NCBI GenBank assembly: GCA_013399115.1
Contig: VXAA01003162.1
Location: 100,983-164,982, forward strand
Source: Anseranas semipalmata
Taxonomy: Eukaryota > Chordata > Aves > Anseriformes > Anseranatidae
Direction of reading: 5' to 3'
DNA: 64,000 nucleotides
Shown: in pieces, positions 47,785 through 60,900 of the stretch
How the letters are laid out: the number at the start of each line of letters is the position of its first letter
Numbering within the stretch: the stretch's first letter is position 1
Translations under genes and position numbers: made by a program
The notes under the pieces: model-generated
The model's database searches: none
The model's input: only the letters and a program-made list of their open reading frames with translations
What the model was told of the DNA's origin: nothing

Positions 47785-50700
47785 AAAACACACCAGGAAG
47801 CCTGTTTCTCACCTGTCAGGCTGGTTTTAGGTGCACATGAGGGAGGAGGGTGATAGGAATGGCTCTCCAGCACTCACTCTTCAATGAGTTCAATCAGTTC
47901 CTGCATTGGGAATTTATGTTTTCACAACACAAGTGATTCAACATTTTAAGAATTGTTTCGTTATGCTATGCCTTGATTTGCAGCATATATTTGCTATTTC
48001 CCTGTTTGGACAAAGCTACAAGAAGTTCTGAGTGCTTAACTTGTGCCAAACATAAGGCAAAGGAAGGGGATTGCAACAGCAAGTCACACAGAAAAAACAA
48101 ACAATCTGAAAGTGGATGCTCCCATCATTTACGGTACAGAAAAAAAAGCCAAAGACAACCAAAGGTAAGAGTAAAAATGAGAGCCTGCTGTAGTTCTGGG
48201 TTTATGTAAGAACAAATGAAAAGATGCACATCTCTCGGGCCCCTGCTCCTTCCTTCCTTGCAACACACCCACTAGTTTTAGTTCCAATTCCACCCTCTTG
48301 AAGAATTCAGCGAGCATTGCCAATCAGCCATAGCAATCTATAAACTATTGTGAATATTCTGGAACAACAGCCAGCAGGTTTATTGACAGTTGCTTACTTT
48401 AAGACATTTGTTTTGCTGCAAGTAAAAGCTTTAATCCCATTTGCCAAACACTGAAAGGTTAAGGCAGATGAGGAGGCCTTGCATCACAGGGAGGAGCTTT
48501 TATCTTCCACACGTGACTGTCAAAACTTGCAGAGGATAAAATGCTCCAATATCATCTTTTTAAGACTATAAAACTCCAAAACCTAAACTCTCAAAAATGA
48601 AGAGAATTTCAGGATCACAAGCTAAGCACTCTGCGGTTAAATTGTCCAAGTTAACACAGAGTTAGAGCATCAGGTAATCTTCTGTGTTCTTGCAGTGCCT
48701 ATTACAATAAAGTTTTATATATAATCAGATCATATACTGGGATTACAAAATAAAATACCAAAATCCTACAGCCTTGCCTTTTGTATCCTCAGAAGAACAT
48801 TGCAGGAGTAAGGACATTACAGGAAGGGCTGAAAGACTCAGCGTGGCTTATGTACACAAGTGGATGAAACATTGTACAGCACTGGCTGACAATATACAAC
48901 AGATTCCATATGTGCAACATTGAAGTGGTCGGAAAAAGTGAATCATCTTGTACAGAATGTGATGAGCAATTTAGGGCATTTAAAATGCACACAAACGTGG
49001 ACTCAAAGCTTCACAACAGCCCTCACTCATAGATGGACTTACTCATGAAAAAAATGCTTTCTTTAAAGCACATTTTTTTCCCTTTTTGTAAGTATTGCAC
49101 TTTTGTCTTACTGGGGTGACTGAAGTCACTGTTCTCAGGTGTAAGTAATAATTTGCAAGTGCACATTGCTAACATACAGCAGTATGGTTTGGGCTGAAGA
49201 AGTTACACTGACACTGTACAGCATCTTGAGGTTTGCAAAAAAAAAAAAAAAAAAAGAGGTAAGAGCTCTTGCTGTGCATGCTTTAAGTTAGAGCCTGAAG
49301 CAGGCAGTAAGTGCAGCTAACTCCAAAGATGAAGTTGATTTTTAAAGTGCTGATAGCTGTCCTAGCAAGTAGAAGCTCCTTGTTTATAGGAAAGCCTCAC
49401 TGGACAAAATGAGTAGCATTGTGTACCCCAATGGACTCACTGTCTCCTGTTCTTTCATTCCTACCTCAGTGCCACAGGTTCCTGTTCACCCCTTGTTTAC
49501 CCTGAGGCTGCTGCCAGCACCAGCTCAGCAGGCAAGGCAGGGAGGTGCTTGAGTTGTCCACTGAGCCAGTTTAAAGGCACTCATCTGAGCTGAGTTTCAG
49601 CAGCTGCTATCAGTGCTTCACTCCTGGGCTGTAACTGGTGGGACAAGAAGTCAGCAACTAACCCACGCAAACCTGGGAGGAGGGGGAGTTAGACAAGTGT
49701 TACAGGTTAAACACAAGAGGAACCGAATATATATTCTTGCAATTAAGTGAGGATGCTATATATTATTGGAAATGTATAGATAAATTGAGGAAAGAATTCA
49801 CTATGGTGGCAGCAGGTTTATACATAATACAGGAATAGCGAGAAGAAAATACAAGAACATATTCTCAATTATGATTTAAGACACTGAAATAGGCTCACAA
49901 TGAAAGGACAATAAAGTGCTTGATACAGTTCACTCAGACTTCAGTAACATAAAAGGCTCAAAGCTCTCAAAGATTCCAGATCTTTTTGAACTTCAGTATA
50001 ATCTTTCTAATACATTGACTAAAACAAATTCTGCTCTTCTCACATCCAGGAAACAGCCTATTTTAAAGATAGCTAGATCATTTCAGTAACGAGAATGTGA
50101 AGAAACTTAATGCAGCTCTAGGATCATTCAAATTTGTGTCCTTCTGGGGCTTATATAGAAAGCTGCTCTTACTGCATTGAGTCAAACCCATTCAAAGCAA
50201 AGACAGAATACCAGCTACATTTAATCCTAAATAGATTTAAAAAAAAATCCTCAGACCTTCTTCATTGAAAGGGCAGCATTAGCTTCCTCTTAAATCACAC
50301 CCACAGAGCTTGCATAGAAGGCAGTCATGCAGCTAACAAAATGGGACATGTGGGTGGAGAGGAACAGATACCCCTTGGGCCGATGACTGGAGGTACCTCT
50401 CTGCAACTGCAGCCTCTCAGGCAGAACAAGTACTGCAGCATTAGACACACATGCCCAAGAACAGCTGTAAGCAACTCTGGCCTGGGGCCCACTGGGAGGA
50501 ATTGACACAAAAATCCAGTCTCTGTTCGATTCATACCATGTTGGAGGCAGACAAAGCTTGTTAGAACAGAGAAACACACCTAGAAACAGAAGCTTGCACG
50601 CTGAGAGCCAATGCAATGCTTTCTTAAGATGTGGTAAAGAGCTCCCCAGGGGCTTCTGCAATGACATCTTGAACTGAATGAAGAATCCTAAGACAAATAA

Positions 50701-53700
50701 CATCAATGGATGCGAGTAGTGGGGAAACTCAGATGAGAACACACTGGATAAATGACTCAACCCAATAGACTTCACATACTCTTTCAGGAACAATTTAGAA
50801 ATCCCATATGGCTTTTGAACTGCTTGAGCAATTTAAATGCTAAAGACAGAATGTTGCTACATCCCACCAAACCCACAACCATTTGCACCTACAATGCGTT
50901 GTTAGGTCCTTATTTTCACAACAACTAAAGTCTGTTTTGATCTGCAATCTACAATGGCTTCCACATACACTAAAGACCTCTAAGGACAAGACCTTTACCT
51001 TCCAGCACCTTCTGCAAAGCTGAACTGCAGCTGAGACTACGGCAGTCCTGCAGGGTTGTAGGAGGGAGGGAAAGGCTAATTTGTCCTGTTTGTGAGGAGG
51101 GAGGAAAAAAAAAAAAAGTGACTGAGAAAATACAGAAAAAGCTTCTACCTTTCAACTAATAGAACGGTAAGAAGGCAAAGAATATTTCCTCCTTTCCTTC
51201 CTTCCAGCTAGAGAATCAACCAACCAACAACCTAGTCCTGGAGAAAGAAGAATTTCAGGGACCACTGCCTTACAGAAGTTACAGATAGACTGGAAATATT
51301 CCATTTTCCTCCATTAGAGAGAATTTCCCCAAGGACAATATTCTGGGGGATCGCTTGTCACCATCTTCCAAATACCTGGCAGTTCTTAATGCCTGTTTGA
51401 CTCTGGACATGCTTAGACACTGTTCTCCACAGCCCCAAGCCAACCAACAAAGCTCTCCAGAAACTAATAGTATTTGATATGCATTTGTCCAAGGTGTAGA
51501 TTTCTCCACCCTCCTATTCTTGTGCACACGTAAGTTTATGCATGCCTGTAACTGTTCTAGGAAAAAAAAGTCAGATTATATTTTAAGTATCTTAATTATG
51601 CTATAAAGGTGGTTCTTTCAGGAAGAAGTTGGCAGCAAAGCAACTTTTAAAACCACTGCTTTTTCACATTATACTGCATCTCCACTATTGAGAGATGATT
51701 GAGGCAAGCTTCTGACTCGATTTAGGTGAATTATCTGACAAGAAAAGCACCAGTGCAGCAAATGGCCACATTAAGACAGAAGAGGACTAGCTTCATGGAT
51801 GATACAAACAACTTCTGTACGTGGCTCTTCACTACATGCTTGGGAAGCATCTCACATGTTTTTTTCCTGATCAGAGGAAATTAAAGTTTTATTTCTGATT
51901 CTACAAGCAAGCAGTCTTTGCTTAAGCTTCAATTCTAATAGAATATTACCATCACCTTCCCTCTTTCCAAACATTCACTGTATGAGACTAACAGAAAGAA
52001 AAAGCCATTTACCTACCACAACAGAATTCATCTGACCAGCTCAAGCTGGAGACTTTAAGGTTCTCACACATACACCCTACAACTCATTTAAGTGTGCCCA
52101 GATAGATTTATTGTAGTCAGCTGGGGTATCCCTAATAGCATAGGAGCTGCACCTGCTCAGTACTCAATATCCCAGGTTCAGAGCTACCTTGAATAGCCCA
52201 TCCCATATGGTATCATGATTACCCTTCTCTGTACCCTAATTAACTGGTTCAGCTAGCCTAGACTCAGCTATACAAGTTACTAGCTTACAAAAGATTTACC
52301 TTTCTCAGACACCACTGAAAAAATATCTAGAAACTTCGACTTTTCTCACAGAATCGCTTGTAGACACATTATTTAGCGAGGAAAAGAGAATCAGGAAAAT
52401 AGATATTGTACCAGCCCAACAAAACTAACACACACACACAAAAAGTAGCTAACTGGTACTCTGGATGGACACAGGGCTGTATTTTATCACAGTGCTAATC
52501 TTTGAAACTGCAGGGATTAACACTTCCAGCTCTTTTCCCAAAGATGACTTGAAAAGCCCTCCCCCTACTCCAAGTAGGTGATAAAAGCAGGCTCATCCAG
52601 ACCTTGATGACAAGATTAAATTTAAATTCATAAAGGGAAATTTATATTAAGATACTTAAGAGACAGATGCCACACTGAAGAACTCGCCCTGCCTGCCATT
52701 GACACAGAATGACCAGTGCTATAGTGGGATTATTTTTTTAAAACCAGAAGAGAAGCAAGATATTGATCATAATGCTAGACCAGGATCAAAGATTTTGTTT
52801 TGTAAAAATTTGACTCCAGAGTGATTTATCTATTACACAAATTGTTTTTACTAACAAATGTAGGAATGGTAGCAGTGTGGTGCTAGACTGTGTGCAGCCT
52901 TCTGTGTAACCCAGGATTTATTATATCCTGCCAATTTGCTGGTTAGTTTAAAGAAGTCATATTAATTTTCTGAATCTTAATTCAAACACTCCTTTGTAGG
53001 CAGATGATTATAATCTGCTCTGTTCTTAGGAGGTATGAGACACAAAATACCTAATGCATGTCCTAAGTAATTGAGCAACCAACATCTGCTTCTTCTCTTT
53101 CTTCTCCATTTACTACAAAAAGGATTACAAAGGATAGATAAAATAAGCAACAAAGACGCTAACTGACATGTATGTAGTATGTGGTGTCAGTTCTAAGAAT
53201 TGAAGTAGGCAAGTCAAAATAGATTCCAATTCCCAGCAGCTCTGACCCCCTGTAAAACAAAGCACTTGCTCATTCTGCTTCAGTTGAAGAGACCAGTACC
53301 CTAGGAGTGAGCAGATACCGCAGGACCCACCTGCTAAAATCATCTTGTTTGATAAAAGTCATTAAGCAGAAACAATCCGACACAAACCTCCATTTACACA
53401 TTTGTAAACCTCTCATATTCTAGTATGTCAAAGCATAAACACAACACAGCCTTTAAAATCATGATTAAGATTCTAAAATTAAAGCCTCCCAACTGCATTC
53501 GCAGAATACAGTTATTGCTACACTGGATTTAATAGAGATTCTGCGCTAAAAGCTAAAATGCATTTCAGTGTTTAAGAAACACCTTTCTCTTACATGGACC
53601 CTCTGGGCTCATAATTTTCATGCTTAATGTGCTTCTAGAAGTGAGTGGATTACAAGGTTGTTTTGCATATATGAAACAGGATATACTGCCCTACCTTTTG

Positions 53701-55350
53701 AAGAGAATGATCAGTGGTGCATATAGGTCTGGTACTCCATGGACAGTGTATTTAGGAATATTTCTTGCATGACTGTCAGAATGTAAGGGCATTTTTATGT
53801 GCATAAAGCATTTATAATACTACTTACGCAAATGCATATAATTAAAAACCCATTCCCAAGATGTCTTAAGTGGATCAGAAATCTTGGCAAAAAAATGGCA
53901 GACAAGTCAGGCAGAGAAAACTGAAAATCTTTCCTGAGCTACAGACATCAACTCCACAAGTCACAATACTCCAACCAAGCCTAAGTTTTCTATAGGAGAC
54001 TCCTGAGAAGTGCATAATATTTTTTTCATCCAGTTCTAAGTGAAGCTCCTGTTTGGTAAACACAATGTAAATGTAAAAGAAAAGACTTTTCATATTTAAT
54101 AGCATGTCCACTCCCCAGGTCTGGAGGGAGTGAAACAAACTTGAGAAAACCACAAATTCTGGAACTTTCAAAAAAGATGACAGAAGCACCTAAAGCAAGA
54201 GAAAAGTAATTGCTAGCTGTGTCTGTAATCTGAATCTTTGTTTAAAATGGATGTTTCCTTCAGACATTTGCCTCTCACAATATCTGAGGCTGATGGACTC
54301 GCTCTGGCTGCCTTCTTCTAAAATACAGGAACACACTGAATGAAAACAACTGAATGGCAACTGTAGTTTAGAAGTTCAGTTCAGAAACTGCTACTGCATC
54401 TGTTTTGCTTATAAAATCGAAGCCTTCGTGGTGACAGAGTGATCAGGATGCAATTCTTATTCTCTATTTCTTTATTCACAAAGATTTCCATGTCCAAAGA
54501 AACTAGAGGTAGAATACAGCAGTGCTCTTGCAAGCTACCTGCTAATTTTTTGGCTCCCTATGTACTGGTTAAAATACTACTTGATCATCTCTCTAAGATT
54601 TATTTTAATAACACTCTTACAGTGCATTTTGTGGTTAACCAGTGTATGTGAGTTTGAATAGTTCTATTACAAGTATTACAAAATAGGCAGAGCTTTGAAA
54701 ATGATATAACCATTTCGGCTTTGGAATGGGAAGAACTTTGGCCTCTTGGAAGTTAAATGAACGGTAGTAATAACTGCAGTATAACTGACTGTATGTTAAT
54801 AGCATTGCTAAAATCAGGCATTTTACCCTCTGATATTTAAGATTTTAAATGTTGATATTTATTGCACTATTAATGACCAGATTCGGTGCCAATCCAGTCT
54901 GATTTTCTAGCAGTACTCTTCCCTTCAGTCTGTGTATGCAGACCAGCCTTATCTCCTTGAATTGAACAAAGGAGGAGATAGATAATGTGAGGTGTCTCTA
55001 ACATCCCTATGTTCACTTCTCTACTACAAGCACAGAAAGTGGAAATTACTGAAAACAAAACAAAACAAAACTATTTCATGCCCCGCTTTATTATTTATTC
55101 CCTGTATTGTCTAATCTCTTCCAACTTCTGCTCAACAATGCAGTCTGTCTGACTGCAGTTGGCAGACACAACAGCAGACAAGGCATTACGCAGCCTTGCT
55201 ATCTAGGGAGAAATTCTGCTCTGTGATCTGATCTTGGTGCATTTCTTTCCTTGTACCCTTCCAGCATGAAATATGATATAGTGCTCCTGGGATTTTGTTT
55301 CTCTGAGAAATTTCTGTTGATTGAATTATGGAAGACTGGTAGTATACAAC

Positions 55351-55445
55351 CCACAGTGTACATCTACATTGTCTATATTGTCTGTATCTTCAGTGTATAT
55401 ATATTGTATACATGTATATATAGTGTTTATATGTGTACATATTGT
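55351..55445. repeat. TA/TG-rich low-complexity tract
   Basis: The tract alternates TGTATA, TATATATTG and TGTACATATTG motifs (for example GTATATATATTGTATACATG), with many alternating purine-pyrimidine steps. The Tyr/Val/Ile-rich peptide it encodes is a product of the repeat, not a gene. Confidence 0.8.
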
Positions 55446-57654
55446 TCAGGGGGTGTGATTTGTCATCGATGAGTTCACAGTTCTTTGCAAACCATCACAT
55501 TGGACAAAGAAAGAACGTGATAGGAAGAGGGGAGGAAAATCTATGAGTATAGTAGATGCACCAGCTAAATAATTCAAGAGATTCTGGAACAGATCTGTCA
55601 GTGGACAAAGGTTACCATAGAAGTGCACTGCAAGCAATTAAAAACTTATTTAACATAGATTTCTACATGTTTCTTTACAAAAGGCATTCCTACTTTTATA
55701 CTGAACTAAAAGTCCAATTCTTACAATCCCCACTGCGAGTGGCTAGAGATCTTGTGCATTCAGTGACTTCATAAATCATTAATGCACTGAAACACGTTTG
55801 CTAAGCAGTAAATCTCTTCAAAGATGGACTACTGTTATCAACCTAAGGCTGAATACGACAGACCCTAAAGAATTTTAACACCCTTCCTGTGAATTTAAAC
55901 TAAACAGATTGCAGACTGCTGTACTGTTTGCTCTTTAAACAAAATGGCAGATGGATAGTTAGCAGTCAAAAATGATTGAGGTATAGGAAGCAAAATTACT
56001 GAATGATATTTAGGACTATGCTCTTGGTTAATGTAAATTTATTAGAGCATAGAGGAAAAGATTTTCCAGTGTTTTCAACAAAGCCATCTGATACTTGTGA
56101 GCTCTACTTAAGCCATTGCACTTAAATGGCTTAGATAATCTGAAAAATGATTAGGGCATCAATTCACTACACACACCACTCCATTTGCCAAAAACCACCC
56201 ATAAATTTTGTTGTGACTTCCATGTTCATCAGCTTCCAGTCTTGTATGCAAAAAGTGTGAAAACTACGTTGTTTTACATATACTTTACCCAGTGTATGAG
56301 GTGAGAACACATACTGCTACTAGATGAAATAATCACCTTTACTTCATAAGCTACAAATATGAAATCACAGGGGAAAAGGAGAAGGTAGCTTTACAGGTAA
56401 AGTTATCAAACACTGATGGAGATCATTTACTGAGTCTATAGTGATTGTCTGTCTTAGCATGTCCACACTTGGTTGCTTATAAAAAACAACAATGCATCAC
56501 TGTTTCCTTCCATACAGCTAAGCACGTGAGCGTTACTAATCTCTTTCCCTTTCCTTGAAAGAATGCTCAAACTGTAAGTAGAGGATGAAACCTTATTTTT
56601 TTTTTTCAATATGAGTTATATTATTTATATATCCCTTGACATTAGGTCAATTCCAGTATACCATGTCACCTACATTCTTATGTCTCAACTTCCCCTTAGC
56701 TTTGTGCTGTTGAAACAAATCATCTTGCTCTCAAAATCCTCTTAGGGTAGACACTTTCCTTTACTGAATTACATGTTTTGCCGACCATACTTGTATATGG
56801 ACAAAATAAGTGCAATCAAAACCTGTAAACTTTATTAAAACAGAAACATTCTCTCACCCTGATACAGTGACAGATTCAACTAAAAAAGACTGGGCCAAAC
56901 AGGTCATGTGTAACATTCTTCTAGTGCTTTCATGATAACATACAGCGCTGTGCCACAGGGAACAATTTTCAAGTGCATACTATTACTTACATAAAGAAAC
57001 ACAGAGCTTTAAATCATGAATTTATACATAACTGGGAGCAGGATAATCTTGCTGCTGTTGTGCAATTGAGGGCCATGGTTTCTTCACACCTAAGACACAT
57101 TGTAGGTTATACAAAAATATATACAAAAATATCGTAAGTCCCGACTGGTTTTATATTGGATATACTTGTCTTCACATTGAGGTTTCCAGAACATGGGTCC
57201 TGCAGCCTCACAGATCTTAATTCCTAGAGTAACTTATGCACATGTGAACATATTCAAGTAGAAATAGCAGGAAATGGTTAGACACATACTATTCATGTTC
57301 TACGAACAGCTGACATTTTTAGAATTTTCAGCTTCCTGATATCTATAATGATTCACTTATCTGCATCTAAAACCTGACTAAATAGGGAACTGATGACATA
57401 CATATGTCCTTAGATCCTGAAAGAAAGCCATTGCTAAGAAACTTCTTGGCAGCCTCACTGCCAGGTACCCCCTGTGAACAGTGCATAGCAAAGTGTGGTG
57501 CACCTCTCCCTTGCAGGTGCTTCAGTGCTACTCACCAGACACAGCTGCTGTGGCACCATGCTCTCATCTGGCTCCCCTGCTTATTCTCTCCCTGCTTGTT
57601 TCACACTGCATTGTGCAGGATCTTTCACACATGTCCTACAAAGAGAGCATTTGT

Positions 57655-57910
57655 TTAGTCTGGTGAGAAGGAGGCTAACAGGAATTCTAATAATTGCCTA
57701 CAACTATTTAAAAGGGATTTATGAAGACATTGGAGCCAAACTCTCCTACGTACTGCTAAACAACATAGCAAGGGCAATGACCACAAACTGCAGCTCTGAG
57801 GGTTCAGATTGGACATCAGGAAAACCTTTACCAGGAGGGTAGTACAACACTGAGACAGGCCCAGAGAGAGGTGGTGGGATTTCCACCCTTGGAGGATTTA
57901 AATACTTAGC
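57655..57910 (+). mobile_element. Old CR1-family fragment
   Basis: On the + strand GTGAGAAGGAGGCTAACAGG, then CTACAACTATTTAAAAGGGA, then GGGTTCAGATTGGACATCAG, then AGAGAGGTGGTGGGATTTCC and CACCCTTGGAGGATTTAAAT follow the order of the CR1 ORF2 C-terminal region in a diverged form (compare AAGGAGGCT...CTACAACTA...TTGGA.AT.AGGAAAA...GAGGTGGTGG). It is diverged and frame-broken, much older than the copy at 23086-23743, and of a different CR1 subfamily. Both ends are approximate. Confidence 0.75.
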
Positions 57911-60900
57911 TAGGCAGTCTTACCTCAGTCTTCCCAGCAACATTTTTCTGACTCTATCATTCTTCAGATGCAAGTAAATCTCAGATCACAATGAAAGGCA
58001 AAGCAAAAGTGCTACAGTAAGAACCATATCAGTTCAATGGAAATAATCATAACCACTGTCTTGAAAGGTTCATAGAATTCATTACAGACAGGCTGATTAA
58101 GCTTCATAACAAGTCTGGATGGCAGGTAAATATAAAGTCCATTGCATAGGTAAGAGTGATGTGACCAACTAAGCATTATAAGAAGTGTAAATCTGGCAAC
58201 GTCTCTGCAGTCTTGAGCTTGTATTCTAGCCAACAGAATAATTTACTTCAAAAAGAAGAGAAGCAATCCCAAAAACATTCTGCATTGTTCAATGAGTTCC
58301 CCAGGAGAGGGTTTTGGTTACCTGCCTGATCTCAGAAAGAAAATTAAAAACAAAATCAGATTTTGAAGCTTCCTTTCATTGCTGCAAGTTCACTTTTACC
58401 AAACGTTTAACCTTCAGGACAGGTTCAAGAGATGACCATGGTCCATTTGGTTACTCTATAGGCTAAGCGCATCAAGTGAATTACACAATTTGTATGGAAA
58501 TGTGAACTCCTGTTATTCCTTTCCTTCTGAAATATTTTGGATTTTATCTGCCAATAAATCTTTATAATACACACCTGTAAAATAGCTTTGTGCAGGACCA
58601 AAATTGAGATACAGATTCTCTCAGTAAGTGAAAGAGGAAGAACTGCAAGGCTAGCTGTTATATGAGAATACACTTTTCCATATATAGGATTGTAAACAGC
58701 ATCCTACGTGGTGTTTTAACCGCGGAGGAAAGAAAACAACACAGTTTAGATGGAATTCTTAAAAGGAAGAGAGATGAAGCTGTTGTGGTTTTCCGAAAGC
58801 AGGCCAGCCTGGGCACTCCAGCCACATCTCGTTCAATCTGAGCAGCCCACATGCAGCCAGCAAGACACATGTTTCCTTAAAATTGCCAGGAATGCAAAGC
58901 AATGCTAGACAAGTCTAGACTGATCGCAGGATAAATGCAAGAAACAAAGAAGTGGATCCAAGTGTGTGGTGGACGACATTTGCCTGGCAAGGAAACAGTT
59001 ACAAGTGTTCAAGTCCTGGAATGGGGTGGAGGGGAAAGAAACCCTTTTCCCAGAAGAGCACTTGGTTCCAGAGACTTCACCTCCCATCAGTGAGGAAATT
59101 CAGCTTAGCTAAATTTGCTCTCCTATTTGTTAGACAAATACATCTCCCTCTTTCTCAACACAAGTATGTGCAGATCAGGTTGAAAAGCCAGGTCCTGAAC
59201 ACAGCTACTGCACAAGTCATGCTGATCAATCTCACTCAAAAATTTCTGTTTCTGCTAAAAACACCAGATTATGCCCTGAACTGTTGCCCTCCCCCTTTTT
59301 TGTAGGTACCTCCCTGATACCCCTTCAGCTATTGAAAACTTATTGGCAAAAATCCCATACTTTGCCTTATCTCATTTCCTGATCATCCTAATGATACTAC
59401 CTCTTACAAATTAAAACTAAAAATACAGTTTTAATGGCTTTTACTTAAAATTTACAGTGCTACTCCTACCTTCAAAGAAGTCCTGCTCCTTGATCTAAAT
59501 CCTACCACTGTCCAGTTTGCTCCCAGTGATGCTGTTCAAATTGCCCAGCTAATTCAATATCTGTTATGACAGGCAGATGTCAGTCCTGGACAAATGGCCA
59601 GCCTGGTGGGGCACACTCAGATTTCCTTTTGATTTACATGCATGTGTTTGCTTCCTGTGGAAACAGGCAGTGGGTCAGAGGGAAAAGGGAGGAGGGCTAT
59701 ACACGCCCAGGTCTGCAACCACACTGCAGACAGACCTCTCTCATTAGTATTTTCCACCTCTGCTTCATTTTTTTTCCACTCAATAGTCTTTGTTTAAACT
59801 AATCAGTATCTCTTGTCCATACCCTTTATGTCAAACCGATATTTACAGTTTGCTGCAATGCTATAACATTTGCTTCCTTCCCAAAGTTTACTTAAAATTA
59901 GAATATAGGTCCCAGCTATTACAATACAGCTTCACCCGCTTCGGGGATTAATTACTTTATTTTTTTCCTTGTATGAAGACCTGTATGATAGCATCTTAGT
60001 ATTGCCAAGTACCTACATTCAAAAATCAGGAGTCAGGTCACAGTCCATTTTGTGATTGGCTTAAAAAATGATAGGTTTCAAAAAAGAATTGTAGTCTTCT
60101 TTTAGATGACAAACATATTTTCTTCCCTTTTTTTTTCTTTTTTTTTTTTTTCAATATGAGGGTAAAAGGCTTTCTCATATTCCTATGGTTGTCTTTGAGA
60201 AAACACTAAATGCCTTGAGGCTCCTAATGATGTTGCAAGAGTTGCAACACAGTGCTGTCTCCCGATACCCTTATGCACTGTTTACATAGTAGAAGTTAAA
60301 ATGTAAAATTTGCAAGATTCGTTAATACCTTTAATTTATGCTTTTTCTTAGAATCATCTGTAACCCAGTAAAAACTATAGTTCTTATTAATGGTTGGGCT
60401 CATGCTGTGCCCATTTAGTGTTAATTTTTGCAACCACTATGAAAATAAATTCCACTCCGTGAGAAGTTTTTAAAAGTACACAGGTCCAAATCCTGTCTGT
60501 GGCAACATCCAATTAAGTCAATGAGATTTAGAAATGTGTATCTGAGGTCAGAATCTGGTTCATTGTCATTTCATGCAGGACCGAAATGCTCACACGGAGT
60601 TAAATGCATATCCCACTGACTTCAGGGAGTGTTCAAATCTGTAGAGGCTGAGTTGTCTCCCTTTTCTGTAATGCTTGTCCTGTGAGATTTAGCAAAGTGA
60701 TCATTCAATACTTAAACTTACATAAGACTCCAGTAGGAACAATATTCTGATCTTCTAATAGACAGCATTAGAAGGAGCTAACATTTTACATGCATGGAGA
60801 CATACTATAATAATAAACAAAGATAATGAATTTCCAAATGGCATACAGAATAAGAGCTTTTGTAGTGTGTGCTAGTCCTCAGACAATATGTTAATCCAAA

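Larger units (their letters stand above)
32651..57654. other. 25 kb of intergenic DNA, no gene seen
   Basis: I recognise no gene, RNA gene or mobile element in this stretch. Homopolymers include T16 at 34954-34969, T16 at 37267-37282, T19 at 46273-46291, C12 at 47440-47451 and A19 at 49237-49255. A TA/TG-rich tract lies at 55351-55445 and a 9-bp inverted repeat at 56109-56133. The longest open frame, 50290-50793 on the minus strand (167 codons), has no known domain. Ambiguous bases and a gap occur at 43697, 47524 and 47754-47784. Confidence 0.6.

Noticed and set aside
47563..47853. Two + frames running across the N gap
   Set aside because: Their middle is unknown sequence, so the frames have no meaning.
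50290..50793. Longest non-repeat open frame: 167 codons on the minus strand, with an overlapping 84-codon frame
   Set aside because: No recognisable domain or splice context. With 64 kb of about 40 % GC in six frames, one frame of this length is about what chance predicts.
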